Assembly (NCBI GenBank): GCA_021850605.1
Contig: JAJZLQ010000010.1
Span: 1 to 46,327 of the forward strand
From: Actinomycetes bacterium
Lineage (GTDB): Bacteria; Actinomycetota; Acidimicrobiia; Acidimicrobiales; Acidimicrobiaceae
Reading direction: 5' to 3'
DNA length: 46,327 nucleotides
A model generated the notes under the pieces. That model did no database searches. It worked only from the letters and a program-made list of their open reading frames with translations, and had not been told where the DNA came from. Positions 1 through 8,529 of this stretch are shown piece after piece (the first letter of the stretch is position 1; every line of letters begins with the position of its first letter). The position numbers and the translations under genes are program-made.

Positions 1-270
1 CCCGGGAGCGCGTGGAGCGAGGGGAAGCGGGGCGAAGTTTGCCGTGGTTTTGGTTGGTACCTAAGCCATCGGTGGCGATGCCGTGTTGGGACGTGCGTGG
101 TTGTCTGCGGTATCTCCGTAGATGCGGTACAGCGTTGCGTCCTGCGATTCCTGGCTTCGGGGCTGCGTGGGTCTGCCGGCTATTGCTTCGAGGGCGGGCC
201 GCTCTTTTCCCTGCAGCCACGTTGGGATAGGAAACGCCGTCGAAGTGCGCGGTCCATGGGTCTCAGGCGT

Positions 271-906
271 TCAGATATGCGAAGGCGCCCGGTTATCGGT
301 CCCGCCATGACGGCGAATTCGGTCTAGGTGTGCCGCGGTGATGATTGGTGCCGCCACCAGCACGACCAGCATGAGGAGCGCGATGGGAAAGGGCAGTGCG
401 AATCCTGAGGTGGTGCAGTGCAAGACAAGCCGCTGTCCGGGTTGTTGGCTGCCAGTGCACGAGCTCCCAGGAGCCGGGAGTGAAAGAAATGTGAAGGCGG
501 TGGCAAGGCCGCCGGGGAACACGGCGGTCCCGAGCAGTTTGTCTCTCGTACGCCATGTAGGCGACGCCCATAGGAGCACCACGCCCAGCAGCCACCCGAC
601 GCCGAAGAAGAAGCCGCCCAACAGGAGGAGCCAGGGCGTGAACCGGTCGGTCCAGCGGGTTGGGCGGGCCTGCAGAGCATAGGGGTCGGCTTCCGCGGCG
701 ATGGAGCGCGGGTCTCCGACGCGTTCAAGGAGTGCCTTGATCGCGACCGGGTCATCGCGGTCGAGATCAGCCCGGGCCTCGGCGATGTGGCGGCTGATTT
801 CGTCGACGATCTGGCGCCGTCGGGCGTGGGGCAGTGCCCCAAGGTCCCGGTCGAGGGTGGCGAGATACCGAGCGATGAGCCGGTCAGCTGGTGCCTTGCG
901 TCTCAC
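271..906 (-). CDS. HAAS-like small membrane protein downstream of PadR
   Basis: A 211-residue protein. The N-terminal ~75 residues are charged and helical (IARYLATLDRDLGALP, then EISRHIAEARADL and ALLERVGDPRSIAAEA). This resembles the HAAS/DUF1700 domain commonly encoded next to PadR regulators. About three hydrophobic segments follow, near residues 93-113, 125-143 and 172-193, so it is probably an inner-membrane protein. I chose the GTG whose last bases overlap the upstream PadR stop (GTGA), which implies translational coupling. A longer reading would overlap PadR by about 50 bp. By family analogy HAAS proteins may sense or modulate PadR, but the function here is unknown. The 270 bp to its right end (window start) hold nothing I can call. 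Confidence 0.72.
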   Translation of the reverse strand: MRRKAPADRLIARYLATLDRDLGALPHARRRQIVDEISRHIAEARADLDRDDPVAIKALLERVGDPRSIAAEADPYALQARPTRWTDRFTPWLLLLGGFFFGVGWLLGVVLLWASPTWRTRDKLLGTAVFPGGLATAFTFLSLPAPGSSCTGSQQPGQRLVLHCTTSGFALPFPIALLMLVVLVAAPIITAAHLDRIRRHGGTDNRAPSHI

Positions 907-1256
907 GGCTGCCCGCTCTGCAGGATGCGGTCGACCGCGTTCCGGAATAGCTTCCACTGGTCGGCGAAGGACCCGAGTGCGATTTGCCCATCCTCGGTGA
1001 GCCGGTAGTAGCGGCGAGGGGGGCCTTCTGTTGACTCGCGCCAGGTCGTTTCGACCAAACCTTGCTGGCGTAAGCGGGTCAAGAGCGGGTAGATCGTTCC
1101 TTCACTGGCCACGAGTCCGTTGTCGGTGAGGGCCCGGGCAAGTTCGAAGCCGTACCGCTCCTGTCCGCCGAGCAGTGATAGGACGCAGGCCTCGGCCGCA
1201 CCGCGTCGTAGCTGCGCCACCCAGTTGCCCTGTTCGCCAGGAACCATGTTGTACAT
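903..1256 (-). CDS. PadR-family transcriptional regulator
   Basis: About 117 residues with the PadR winged-helix signature: QLRRGAAEACVLSLLGGQERYGFELARAL, then EGTIYPLLTRLRQQGLVETTWRE and GPPRRYYRLTEDG. It should bind DNA as a dimer and repress its own operon and/or a membrane target. It is followed with a 4-base overlap by a HAAS-like membrane protein, the usual partner of PadR. The start is uncertain. Two ATG codons (ends 1256 and 1247) lie inside a perfect inverted repeat and a TTG lies at 1271. No convincing Shine-Dalgarno is seen, so the message may be leaderless. Confidence 0.85.
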   Translation of the reverse strand: MYNMVPGEQGNWVAQLRRGAAEACVLSLLGGQERYGFELARALTDNGLVASEGTIYPLLTRLRQQGLVETTWRESTEGPPRRYYRLTEDGQIALGSFADQWKLFRNAVDRILQSGQP

Positions 1257-1259
1257 GGT
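1243..1259. promoter_or_regulatory. perfect inverted repeat over the PadR start, probable operator
   Basis: ACCATGT-TGT-ACATGGT is a perfect 7-bp inverted repeat with a 3-bp centre. It contains ATGT...ACAT half-sites of the kind PadR proteins recognise, although the classical spacing between those half-sites is wider. It lies exactly over the candidate start codons of the PadR gene, which fits autorepression. Protein binding is inferred. Confidence 0.5.
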
Positions 1260-1500
1260 AGCTCGGGTCAAAGGAACCGTTCCCCGAATCGGTAAATGCC
1301 CTTCGACGCAATCCGTGAGCCGGCGCTGGGTAGCTGTTGGGGATGATCTATATCGAGCGCGCGGCCATGGGTGTAGTGCCGGGTGGCGGCGTACTCCACC
1401 CTGTTTGCGAGGTCACCGGTACCCCGGTGCTAGTGAGATTGAGTGGGGGTGATGAGCGGGTCGGGAGGCGTGGCCGGTAGGGCTAGACATAAAGCGGGAT

Positions 1501-2823
1501 CTATCCGAACATCGCCATGCGGGCGGATCCGGGAACGCGCTTGAGGAGCGGCGTGGCGAGCACGGTGGCCGCGGCGATGGCTCCGAAGATGGCGAACGCC
1601 GTGCCCAGATTTGCGTGGGATCCGGCTGTCAGTACGCTTGCGGCGAGAGGACCAAGAGCCTGGCCCCCCGTCGAGCCGATCCCCCACACCAGGGCGTTGC
1701 CGGTGGCGAAGGATCCTCTTGGTACGTAGTCGGCAACCAAGGACAGCAGCAAGGGGAATCCGCTGAAGGTGAAGAGGCCGAAGGTTGCCAGTGCCAAAAG
1801 AGCGTCCACATCGGTGCCGGAGGTGGAGAGGAACCAGAAGATCCCCAGCGCCGAGCCCAGGCTGTCGATGGCGAGCACGACGCGCTTATCGAATCGGTCG
1901 GCCAGCAGGCCGAATACGGGTTGGCCGATGATTCCCCCGGCGTACATGGCGGTCACTGTCAATCCGAGGCCGGTCGAGAGGCCCGCGTGGCGTTCGGTGG
2001 TGAGGTAGATGGGTATCCAGGAGACTATGCCGATGAAGGCGATGGATCGGAAAAAGGCGATGGTGGTCAGCGACACGACGCTCCGGTTGAGCAGCGAACG
2101 GAGTGATGGTGGCCGGGCGGGGGAGTCGGAGTGCGGCGCAAGGCCGGCGACGGTGGTGGGCGCCTCAGCGGTTTCTCCAGCTGATCCGGCCGTCGCCGCC
2201 GGGTTCTGGCGACGGTCTTTGGTTTCGCTCGGTTCAGCCGGGAGGCCGAGTGCGATGATCGCCGCGGAGAGAAGGCTTAGGCCGGCAAAGACGAGCGTTG
2301 TGGCGGGCCGGGAGATCCCGAGGGCGGCGATCACGAAGAACAGGGCGGGATATAGGGCGCGGCCGAGGCTCCCGAAGGCGCCGTTGATGCCAAGCGCGCG
2401 GCCGCGAGCGCTTGGCGGGAAGCCGCGCTGCAGGATTGAGCCGCCCAGGGGATGATAGGCGGAGCTGCCGATCCCCGCCACGGCGGATGCCACCAGCACC
2501 AGGATGTCGCTACCGACACCCCTGAGTACCAATGAAGCGTAGAAGCCGACGAGGCTTACTCCAAGGGTTGCGATCCCCGTCGCAATTATGGTTCCCCTCC
2601 GGCCTATTCGGTCGGCGAGCAGGCCGACCACGATGCCGAAGCCGGCCGAGGTGATGTAGAAGATGGTCAGCATCGCGGTTATTACTGCGGTCGAAACGCG
2701 GTGGTCCTGGGAAAGTAGGTCACCGATAACGGGGATGAAGAAGACCACGCCGTCGTTCATGAAATGCGCGAGGGAGCTGACGGCCAGTATTCGAGCCGGC
2801 CGCGGGGCGGGGTGCTTTGACAC
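1501..2823 (-). CDS. MFS transporter, Fsr-like drug/metabolite exporter
   Basis: A 440-residue multi-pass membrane protein of the major facilitator superfamily. The N-terminal half carries SLAHFMNDGVVFFIPVIGDLL and the loop-2/3 signature GLLADRIGRRGTIIATG. The second half repeats it as GLLADRFDKRVVLAIDS, and AYHPLGGSILQRGFPPSARGRALG resembles fosmidomycin-resistance (Fsr) type exporters. A hydrophilic central loop of about 50 residues (rich in P, A, T) separates the two six-helix halves. The GTG start overlaps the stop of the MarR gene by one base (TAGTG), so both are translated from one message. Substrate unknown; the MarR and methyltransferase neighbours suggest efflux of a toxic compound. 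Confidence 0.82.
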   Translation of the reverse strand: MSKHPAPRPARILAVSSLAHFMNDGVVFFIPVIGDLLSQDHRVSTAVITAMLTIFYITSAGFGIVVGLLADRIGRRGTIIATGIATLGVSLVGFYASLVLRGVGSDILVLVASAVAGIGSSAYHPLGGSILQRGFPPSARGRALGINGAFGSLGRALYPALFFVIAALGISRPATTLVFAGLSLLSAAIIALGLPAEPSETKDRRQNPAATAGSAGETAEAPTTVAGLAPHSDSPARPPSLRSLLNRSVVSLTTIAFFRSIAFIGIVSWIPIYLTTERHAGLSTGLGLTVTAMYAGGIIGQPVFGLLADRFDKRVVLAIDSLGSALGIFWFLSTSGTDVDALLALATFGLFTFSGFPLLLSLVADYVPRGSFATGNALVWGIGSTGGQALGPLAASVLTAGSHANLGTAFAIFGAIAAATVLATPLLKRVPGSARMAMFG

Positions 2824-3317
2824 TAAGAGGCTCCTTGTGGGTTTTCCTGGTAGGCGATGAGGGTCCGTAGGCCGGCTACCAGCGAGTCGTAGCACCCCTC
2901 TCCGAGGGCGCGGACGAGATTCTGCTCGTCACGACGCGCTCGGTCGGCCACCACCTGGGCCAGGCCGCGGCCGCGGCGGGTGGGATAAAGGGGGCGCCGG
3001 CGGGCGTCGTTGGGGTCCGGGCGGCATTCGCACAGTCCGCTTTCGAGGAGCGATTCCACGATGCGCCGGGCATTCATCGGGTCCGTGCCGATCCGGCGGG
3101 CGAGTTCGCGGATGCCGCAGCCGGGTTCGGCGGTTACGAGCCGAAGGAGGGCTGCCTGCGGCGCACTCAGCCCGAGGTCGGCAAGCTGTGCTTCCCACAG
3201 CCGGCGGCGTGTTCTGTGGGCCGCGCCAAGGAGGAATCCCATGCCGTCCAAGCCGAGCCGGTCGCCGGTTGGTTGTGCTGTTTGGGGCCCTGGGTGCTGG
3301 GATGTCCTCGTCGTCAT
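2823..3317 (-). CDS. MarR-family transcriptional regulator
   Basis: A 164-residue winged-helix protein. Helices around LGLSAPQAALLRLVTAEPGCGIRELARRIGTDPMNARRIVESLLESGLCECRPDPNDARRRPLYPT give the MarR recognition helix and wing with the D-x-R-x-R motif. MarR proteins usually repress an adjacent exporter until a small ligand releases them. The ATG shares one base with the methyltransferase stop (TAATG), and its own stop shares one base with the MFS start, so the three genes form a tight operon. Its N-terminal 25 residues are proline- and glutamine-rich and probably disordered. Confidence 0.85.
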   Translation of the reverse strand: MTTRTSQHPGPQTAQPTGDRLGLDGMGFLLGAAHRTRRRLWEAQLADLGLSAPQAALLRLVTAEPGCGIRELARRIGTDPMNARRIVESLLESGLCECRPDPNDARRRPLYPTRRGRGLAQVVADRARRDEQNLVRALGEGCYDSLVAGLRTLIAYQENPQGAS

Positions 3318-3946
3318 TAGTTGCCACCTCCGGAGTTCGCAAACTTGGTCGTCCACGCGAGCACGACGGCATCGCCGGGCATGTGGGTCCGGCGCGTCTC
3401 CTGGCCGGCCATCCGGTAGCGGGCGTCCAGGATGTCCGCCCTGGGATTAGGCGCCAGGGCACGTTGTAGCCGGTCTTGGGTGAAGAGCCGTTCAGCGTAC
3501 GGTGGCCCGTGGTGACCGAGATTGGATATGTGGTGTCCAACTACATCGAGTTGTCCGCCAGGGCCAAGTGCGTGGGCGGCACCATCGAGGACGCGCGGGA
3601 GAGTGTCGGTACCCAGGTGGAGGTTGGAGACGATGACGAGGTCGAAGCCGCCTTCGGGCGCGCGCCAGGTGGTCACGTCGGCATGCACCGCGTTAATCGT
3701 CGCGCCTTGGCCATTCGCAGCTTGAGCTGCCTGCTGGCCAAGGCCTATTCTCAACACGTCGACCAGGGTCATCGTCCAGCCTTTGATGGCGAGCCACAAG
3801 CTGTTCCTACCAGTTCCAACACCGAGGCCGACACCACTTCCGGGCGGCTGCGGATCGGCGAATCCAACCAGGCAGGGATCAGGAGTACTGGGCCAGGCCT
3901 GCTCGGTGAAGCGCCGATCCCACATATCCGCCATTGCGCCGGTCAT
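3317..3946 (-). CDS. class I SAM-dependent methyltransferase, TehB/thiopurine-like
   Basis: A 209-residue Rossmann methyltransferase. An N-terminal MWDRRFTEQAWPSTPDPCLVGF precedes the SAM motif I (GVGLGVGTGRNSLWLA). After it come the acidic motif II region (MTLVDVLRIGLGQQA) and a motif IV-like FDLVIVSNLHL. The layout resembles TehB-like proteins that methylate small toxic compounds or oxyanions. Motif I is unusual in having GVGTG for the common GCGEG. I chose the ATG preceded by GGGAG nine bases upstream; a second ATG lies 12 bases further in. It is first in an operon with MarR and MFS genes, suggesting modify-and-export detoxification (inference). Confidence 0.75.
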   Translation of the reverse strand: MTGAMADMWDRRFTEQAWPSTPDPCLVGFADPQPPGSGVGLGVGTGRNSLWLAIKGWTMTLVDVLRIGLGQQAAQAANGQGATINAVHADVTTWRAPEGGFDLVIVSNLHLGTDTLPRVLDGAAHALGPGGQLDVVGHHISNLGHHGPPYAERLFTQDRLQRALAPNPRADILDARYRMAGQETRRTHMPGDAVVLAWTTKFANSGGGN

Positions 3947-4606
3947 TTTTGGTAGCTCCCGGTGCGGGCGCTTGCCGGCGTGAGGGGGTGGTTGGTCATG
4001 CACTCGATAGCGAACTTGGTCACGAGTCCGGCGCTGCACTCTCGGTTACCGGAATCGGAGCGGCGCCGAGACCGTTGCAGGGTTTGGCGCGGCCTGAAAC
4101 CGAGATGCCCTCGGCTGCTTACGTTCTGGAGTACGCCTGCTGCCGACTCCGGCGTCTGACTGCAATCTCGTTTTAGAGCCCTCATCGCCGCGCCATTCCG
4201 CAAGTTGTAACCAGCCGGAATCGTAGTCGTAACTACGAAGTAGCCAGCCTGCCTTGGTCCTGTGCTGGAACTTTTGTTGGCCGGCGCCCGAATCCTGGGC
4301 GGGCTCGGAATGCTTGGAACCGCTCTCGTGCTGCTCCCTTTGACCCCTACTGGGCCATCGCCGCATCGGGTACCTCGCCGAGCGATTGGAGTTGGTGACT
4401 CGGAATAACTCGTTGCCGGCGTTGGCGAGTGGGGGCAGGATCAGGGTAACCGCGTGTTACTGGGATGGGCGGTCGTGGCGGGCCTCGGGCAGCCCCAGGT
4501 TCTTGTTCAGTGCCGAGGATTTCCAGCCCCGCGTCGGGCGGGAGAATCCGCGCACCTGCCGACGCCGCAAATCGCGGTTCCCGCTGTTCGGCTCGCGCCT
4601 GCTTCG
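3947..4606. other. gene-free stretch with one inverted repeat
   Basis: About 660 bp lies between the methyltransferase start and the end of the spermidine-synthase-like gene. Open frames here are short, arginine- and serine-rich, lack ribosome-binding sites and resemble no family I know. The one regular structure is TCGTAGT-CGTA-ACTACGA at 4221-4238, a perfect 7-bp inverted repeat. The stretch presumably holds the promoter of the methyltransferase operon near its left end, but I see no clear consensus. Confidence 0.45.
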
Positions 4607-6157
4607 CTACGGGGAAGAGAGAAGGTGGTTGATGATCATCTGGTTGGTCATCGCTTCGACCGGTGCACGATTGTCGGTGAAGACGATCCCTGGCGTGGAT
4701 TTGGGCTGGTGCCAGGTTGTGGCGATGCGGGCAAGGACGGGACGCAGGAATGCCGGGACGCTCGACGGGGCGGGCAGCCTGATCGGAGCCTCAGAGGCGA
4801 CAAGAAAATAGTTGTATGTGCCGGGTGCTTTGGCGAGATAGACGTGGGAGAAGACCGCGTGCAGGGTGCGCACCATTGCTTGGGTCAGTGGCGCGGTGGA
4901 CGAGGTCGCATTTAGGTTGATGGCGAGCGTGCCTCCGGCGGCTAGGTGCCGGCGGCAGAGCTCGAAGAACTGCTTGGTGGTTAGTGAGAATGGTATATAG
5001 ATCTCCTGGCTGTAGGCGTCGACGATGATTATGTCGTAGCGGTGGGATGTTCGGCGGAGGTAAAGGCGTCCGTCGGAGATGATCACTTTTGCTGCAGAGG
5101 GCTGCAGGTGGAAGTATCGCCGTCCTAGCGCCACCAGGTCGGGATCGAGTTCGACGCCTGTCATGGCGACGTGTGCGCGGAATGGATCCACGTCTCGCGA
5201 GTAGAGCGTGGGTATCGTTCCCGCCGCCATTCCGATGAGCAGGGTGGACAGGGGCTGTGTCGCCGGATATAAGTACGGCAAGAGCAGGTAGGCGTCGTAA
5301 TAGAGGCCGGTGAGGCGCGAGGTGGTGTATAGCGATTGAATGCCGGCTGCGTCGTTGACGCTTAGGGCCGTGTCGCCGTTGGGCAGTCGGTATACCTGGG
5401 CGAATTGGTAGGGAGTTTCGACTTCCTTGATGAGGCCTGGTACCGGTTTGAGCAGCGGCGGAGCGGCGTAGGCAGCGGTGATGGGCACAGCCAGGGCCAA
5501 AACAGTTAAGCGGCTGGCGAGCATGGTGGCCCCCAAGGCGATGAGCACTGCGGCCGAGAGCCATAGTGTCGTTCGGACGCCCAGGTAGGGAATGGTGTAA
5601 AAGGTCGGCACGAAGGTTCCCGCAATCGAGCCGGCGGTTGACCATGCGTAAAGCGAACCTGCCTTTGATCCCACCCTCTCGGGCTGGCTGACGGCAAGGC
5701 GCAGTGCGTATGGTGTGGCGGCTCCAAGACAGGCCACTGGCGGCATGAAGAGGATGCTGGTCCCTACCAAGGTGGCGATTACGACACCGGCTGGCGTGGC
5801 AAGGAGGCCGTGGAGCACCTGAGAAAGCAGCGGCGAGGCCAGCACGGGCAAGAGCGCGACGAATATTCCGGCCCCCAGGGCCAGAAGACCAAGTCCGGAA
5901 GGCGTGGGCCTGCGGTCGGCGAGGCGTCCGCCGGCTGCGTAGCCGAGTGAAAGCGCCAAAAGCACAAGGCCGATGAGTGTCGCCCATACGAGTTCGGAGT
6001 TCCCGAAGAACGGCTGCAGGAGCCTCTCGGCGGCGAACTCCACCGCCATGACAGCCGCTCCGGTGGCAAAGACGAAGACGCGCAGGAAGAAGCCGCTCGT
6101 GCGCCAACTTCGCTTGCCGGGAGGTGGCGCGTCCGTGCGGCCGTCTTTAGGCGCCAT
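4607..6157 (-). CDS. membrane-fused spermidine synthase-like protein
   Basis: A 516-residue protein with two parts. The first ~240 residues form about seven or eight transmembrane helices (FLRVFVFATGAAVMAVEFAAERLL, WATLIGLVLLALSLGYAAGGRLAD and others). The C-terminal ~280 residues are a spermidine-synthase-like Rossmann domain: LSTLLIGMAAGTIPTLYSRD at the nucleotide loop, VAMTGVELDPDLVALGRRYF, then ISDGRLYLRR and YDIIIVDAYSQEIYIPFSL. This is the common fused MFS-type spermidine synthase family. In such proteins true polyamine synthesis is often unproven; the normally G-x-G-rich loop is degenerate here (GMAAGTI). GGAGA/CGAGG lies upstream of the ATG. Confidence 0.8.
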   Translation of the reverse strand: MAPKDGRTDAPPPGKRSWRTSGFFLRVFVFATGAAVMAVEFAAERLLQPFFGNSELVWATLIGLVLLALSLGYAAGGRLADRRPTPSGLGLLALGAGIFVALLPVLASPLLSQVLHGLLATPAGVVIATLVGTSILFMPPVACLGAATPYALRLAVSQPERVGSKAGSLYAWSTAGSIAGTFVPTFYTIPYLGVRTTLWLSAAVLIALGATMLASRLTVLALAVPITAAYAAPPLLKPVPGLIKEVETPYQFAQVYRLPNGDTALSVNDAAGIQSLYTTSRLTGLYYDAYLLLPYLYPATQPLSTLLIGMAAGTIPTLYSRDVDPFRAHVAMTGVELDPDLVALGRRYFHLQPSAAKVIISDGRLYLRRTSHRYDIIIVDAYSQEIYIPFSLTTKQFFELCRRHLAAGGTLAINLNATSSTAPLTQAMVRTLHAVFSHVYLAKAPGTYNYFLVASEAPIRLPAPSSVPAFLRPVLARIATTWHQPKSTPGIVFTDNRAPVEAMTNQMIINHLLSSP

Positions 6158-6253
6158 GGCCTCGTCTCCTCGCTCTGGCCTTGGGCGTGCTTAGATCGAG
6201 GCCGAAGGCGCCTAAGTGCAGACTTTAGCTGAGCTGGGCGGAGTTGTTTGGGG

Positions 6254-7804
6254 CTAGGCGGGGCAGGCGCGTGGGTCCCACGGCTGGAGGGGCATGTTGG
6301 AGCTGGTTGCCGGCAGCGTTATCGGGTTGTTCACCGACGGCGTGGTGGCTTTGGCGGTGCTTGATGTCGCAGTTTGCTGCGTTGTAGCCGGTGTGGCGGT
6401 CTGGCCGCTATTCGAGCTCGGTGCCGATGGCACTGCCGGCGTGGCCACGCTCAGGCCGTTGCCGGTTATCACCTCCACCGGTGCACCTCCGGTTGTCGGC
6501 CCTTGCGACATGACGACCGCGCCGGAGAGGTCTGACATCACCTTTTCGGCCATGGCCAGGTGCCCGGGCGTATAACGAACGACTGTTTCAAGGTTCGATC
6601 CCTGTATCGTCGTGTTGCCTACCGTAGCGATCCTGTATCCGAGCTTGCGGAGCGCACCAGCAGTGTCCGTGGCCTGTAGGTAGGCCCCCGTTCCATTGGC
6701 GACGCTCACGGTTATGGAGGAGCGGGCGATCGATGGCGTCTTCATCCCCAGGTACTGCTGGAGGATGGTCCAGTCCTGGGGCTGCGCGGCGAACACAACG
6801 TCACCGTAATTGGCTCCCAGGTAGACGTAGTTGTTTTCCAGCGCAACCGGCAGGGTTGCAGTCTTGATCGTGTTGGGATTCACGTGCCGGTAAGTGGAGG
6901 CAAGCGACACCAGTTCGTTCAGGGTGAAGCTCTTGTCCAGGCCCAGGTAGGGCTCAATTGCCGAGAGCACCGAGTTGAGGGTGACGGGATTCGATATTCC
7001 CTTGGCCTTGACCTGGGCTGCGAGCACGCGCAGGAATTCATGGTCGCGTCGGATGCGCGAGAGGTCGCCAAGCGGGTCGTACTGCCAGGTGACGCCGTTT
7101 TGGGAATACTGGAGGTGCCTGGCGCGCACCACCGCGAGAGCCTGGAAGCCGTTGAGGTGCAGGCAGCCGGTGCGGGTTATGTTGAGACCGGAGTACGCGT
7201 CCTTGAGCTGGTATGGGAAGTACATGTTTATCCCGCCAAGGGCGGTGACAACTGACTGGAAGGTGTCGAAGTTGAGTTCGACGTAGTGGTTGATCGAAAT
7301 GCCGAGATCCTGCTCGATGGTCTTTACCAGCGTCGACGGGCCGAAGTTGAGTGCTGAGTCGACTCGGTTGAGGTTGTTACTCCCGGGGATCGGGAGGAAG
7401 AGGTCGCGCGGAATGGACACCAGGGTTACCGAGCGCGTCTTCGGATCGAGATGGGCGATCATCGTTACATCGCTTCGAGCGCCGCCCACCTGCGACCCGC
7501 TGCCGAAGGAGTTTGCCTGCTTGCCGTTGAGAACGGCGCGGGAGTTATTTCCCACCAGGAGGATGTTGATGGGCTGGCTCGCGTTGATGGCGTCGAGGTT
7601 CCCGACCGCCAGTTTCGTAATCTCGGCGAACTTAAACCTTGCATAGCCGTAGACGCCAAGGGCGCCGAGGATGATTACCCCCGCCAGCACGCCTCCGATT
7701 ATCGCAACCCTGCGTCGGCCGCGTCGGCCGCGCTTGGCGGCGTGTACCGGCTTCGCATTCCTTTTGGAGGGCTCAGGTCTGTAGTAGTACTGCTGTTGGC
7801 TCAT
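6254..7804 (-). CDS. LytR-CpsA-Psr (LCP) family cell-wall ligase with LytR_C domain
   Basis: A 516-residue single-pass membrane protein. A basic cytoplasmic tail (KRGRRGRRR, residues 24-32) precedes a transmembrane helix at about 33-53 and an extracellular LCP domain. The domain carries the pyrophosphate-binding signatures INILLVGNNSR, GGARSDVTMIAHLDPKTRSV and LVSIPRDLFLPIPG. Later SRIRRDHEFLRVL is the usual LCP arginine patch. A LytR_C domain (ITVSVANGTGAYLQATDTAGALRKLGY) follows, then a low-complexity Ser/Thr/Pro/Ala tail. LCP enzymes attach undecaprenyl-linked glycopolymers to peptidoglycan. I used the ATG at 7804; a TTG 19 codons upstream is less likely. Divergent from pyrR. Confidence 0.9.
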   Translation of the reverse strand: MSQQQYYYRPEPSKRNAKPVHAAKRGRRGRRRVAIIGGVLAGVIILGALGVYGYARFKFAEITKLAVGNLDAINASQPINILLVGNNSRAVLNGKQANSFGSGSQVGGARSDVTMIAHLDPKTRSVTLVSIPRDLFLPIPGSNNLNRVDSALNFGPSTLVKTIEQDLGISINHYVELNFDTFQSVVTALGGINMYFPYQLKDAYSGLNITRTGCLHLNGFQALAVVRARHLQYSQNGVTWQYDPLGDLSRIRRDHEFLRVLAAQVKAKGISNPVTLNSVLSAIEPYLGLDKSFTLNELVSLASTYRHVNPNTIKTATLPVALENNYVYLGANYGDVVFAAQPQDWTILQQYLGMKTPSIARSSITVSVANGTGAYLQATDTAGALRKLGYRIATVGNTTIQGSNLETVVRYTPGHLAMAEKVMSDLSGAVVMSQGPTTGGAPVEVITGNGLSVATPAVPSAPSSNSGQTATPATTQQTATSSTAKATTPSVNNPITLPATSSNMPLQPWDPRACPA

Positions 7805-7924
7805 TCGGTCGTCTTTTGATCTGTCGAGTCGGGTCTGGCGCGCAGGATCCGGAGAGTCCAAGCTAGTGTGTTACAAGATATCCGTGAAGTGGGTACTGAG
7901 ATACTCACACGGTTTATGGAGGCT

Positions 7925-7965
7925 AGATGCCGTCTGAGAAACTGCGTCTCGTCCCAAGTGGGACG
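7925..7965 (+). promoter_or_regulatory. tandem hairpins over the pyrR start, possible PyrR RNA element
   Basis: AGATGC (7925-7930) can pair with GCGTCT (7944-7949, one G-U). The enclosed loop contains CTGAGA (7934-7939), which fits the CNGNGA hexaloop of known PyrR-binding RNAs. A second perfect hairpin, CGTCCCA-AG-TGGGACG, follows directly at 7950-7965. The first hairpin covers the ATG at 7927 just after GGAGG; the second precedes the ATG at 7978. The upper stem around the hexaloop is poor, so this is a candidate only. Confidence 0.35.
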
Positions 7966-8529
7966 GGTGGGCTCACCATGAAGGCGCAGATCCTTTCCAA
8001 GCCCGATATCGATAGGGCCGTCACGCGAATCGCCCATGAAATTCTCGAGCGCAATCGTGGCCCGGAAAACCTGATGCTTCTCGGTCTCCTGCGCGGAGGT
8101 GAGTGGCTTGCCGCCGCCCTCGCCAAGAGGATCGAGGCGCTGGAAGGGGTTTCCGTGCCGCAGGGGACGCTGGACGTCACCAACTATCGGGACGACGCGC
8201 CGCGCGAGGAGTCCGACGTCATCGGACTCCCTTTCGACCGGAGCAACATCCCGGTCTCGCCACAGGACAAGGTGGTGATCCTGGTCGACGATGTTATTTT
8301 CACCGGCAGGACCGTAAGGGCTGCGCTCGACTCGCTGCTCTCACGGGCGCGCGCCTCCAAAGTCCAGCTTGCGGTGATGGTTGACAGGGGACATCGCGAA
8401 GTGCCGATTCGGCCCGACTACGTGGGTAAGAACCTCCCCACTTCTCTGACCGAATACGTCGAGGTCACGCCGGAAGTTGTCCGCATATACCAGGAGGCGC
8501 TCCCCGAGAGGGGCTCCGATGGGAACTGA
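7927..8529 (+). CDS. pyrR: PyrR, pyrimidine operon regulator / uracil phosphoribosyltransferase
   Basis: A 200-residue PRTase-fold protein. Motifs are ILSKPDIDRAVTRIAHEILERN, LLGLLRGGEWLA and the PRPP loop VILVDDVIFTGRTVRAALD (about residues 118-136), then a basic RGHREVPIRPDYVGKN. PyrR binds pyr mRNA with UMP as effector and has weak uracil phosphoribosyltransferase activity. The ATG at 7927 has GGAGG four bases upstream. The family's usual N-terminus (MKAQIL) begins at the ATG at 7978, which has GGGTGG before it, so the 183-residue form is a real alternative. It heads the pyr operon; its 3' end overlaps pyrB by 11 bases. Confidence 0.93.
   Translation: MPSEKLRLVPSGTGGLTMKAQILSKPDIDRAVTRIAHEILERNRGPENLMLLGLLRGGEWLAAALAKRIEALEGVSVPQGTLDVTNYRDDAPREESDVIGLPFDRSNIPVSPQDKVVILVDDVIFTGRTVRAALDSLLSRARASKVQLAVMVDRGHREVPIRPDYVGKNLPTSLTEYVEVTPEVVRIYQEALPERGSDGN

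Noticed and set aside
4046-4366. A 106-residue frame in the gene-free stretch
   Set aside because: No ribosome-binding site, low-complexity composition and no recognisable motif.
4791-6107. A 438-residue minus-strand frame
   Set aside because: Arg/His/Pro-rich shadow frame of the spermidine-synthase-like gene.
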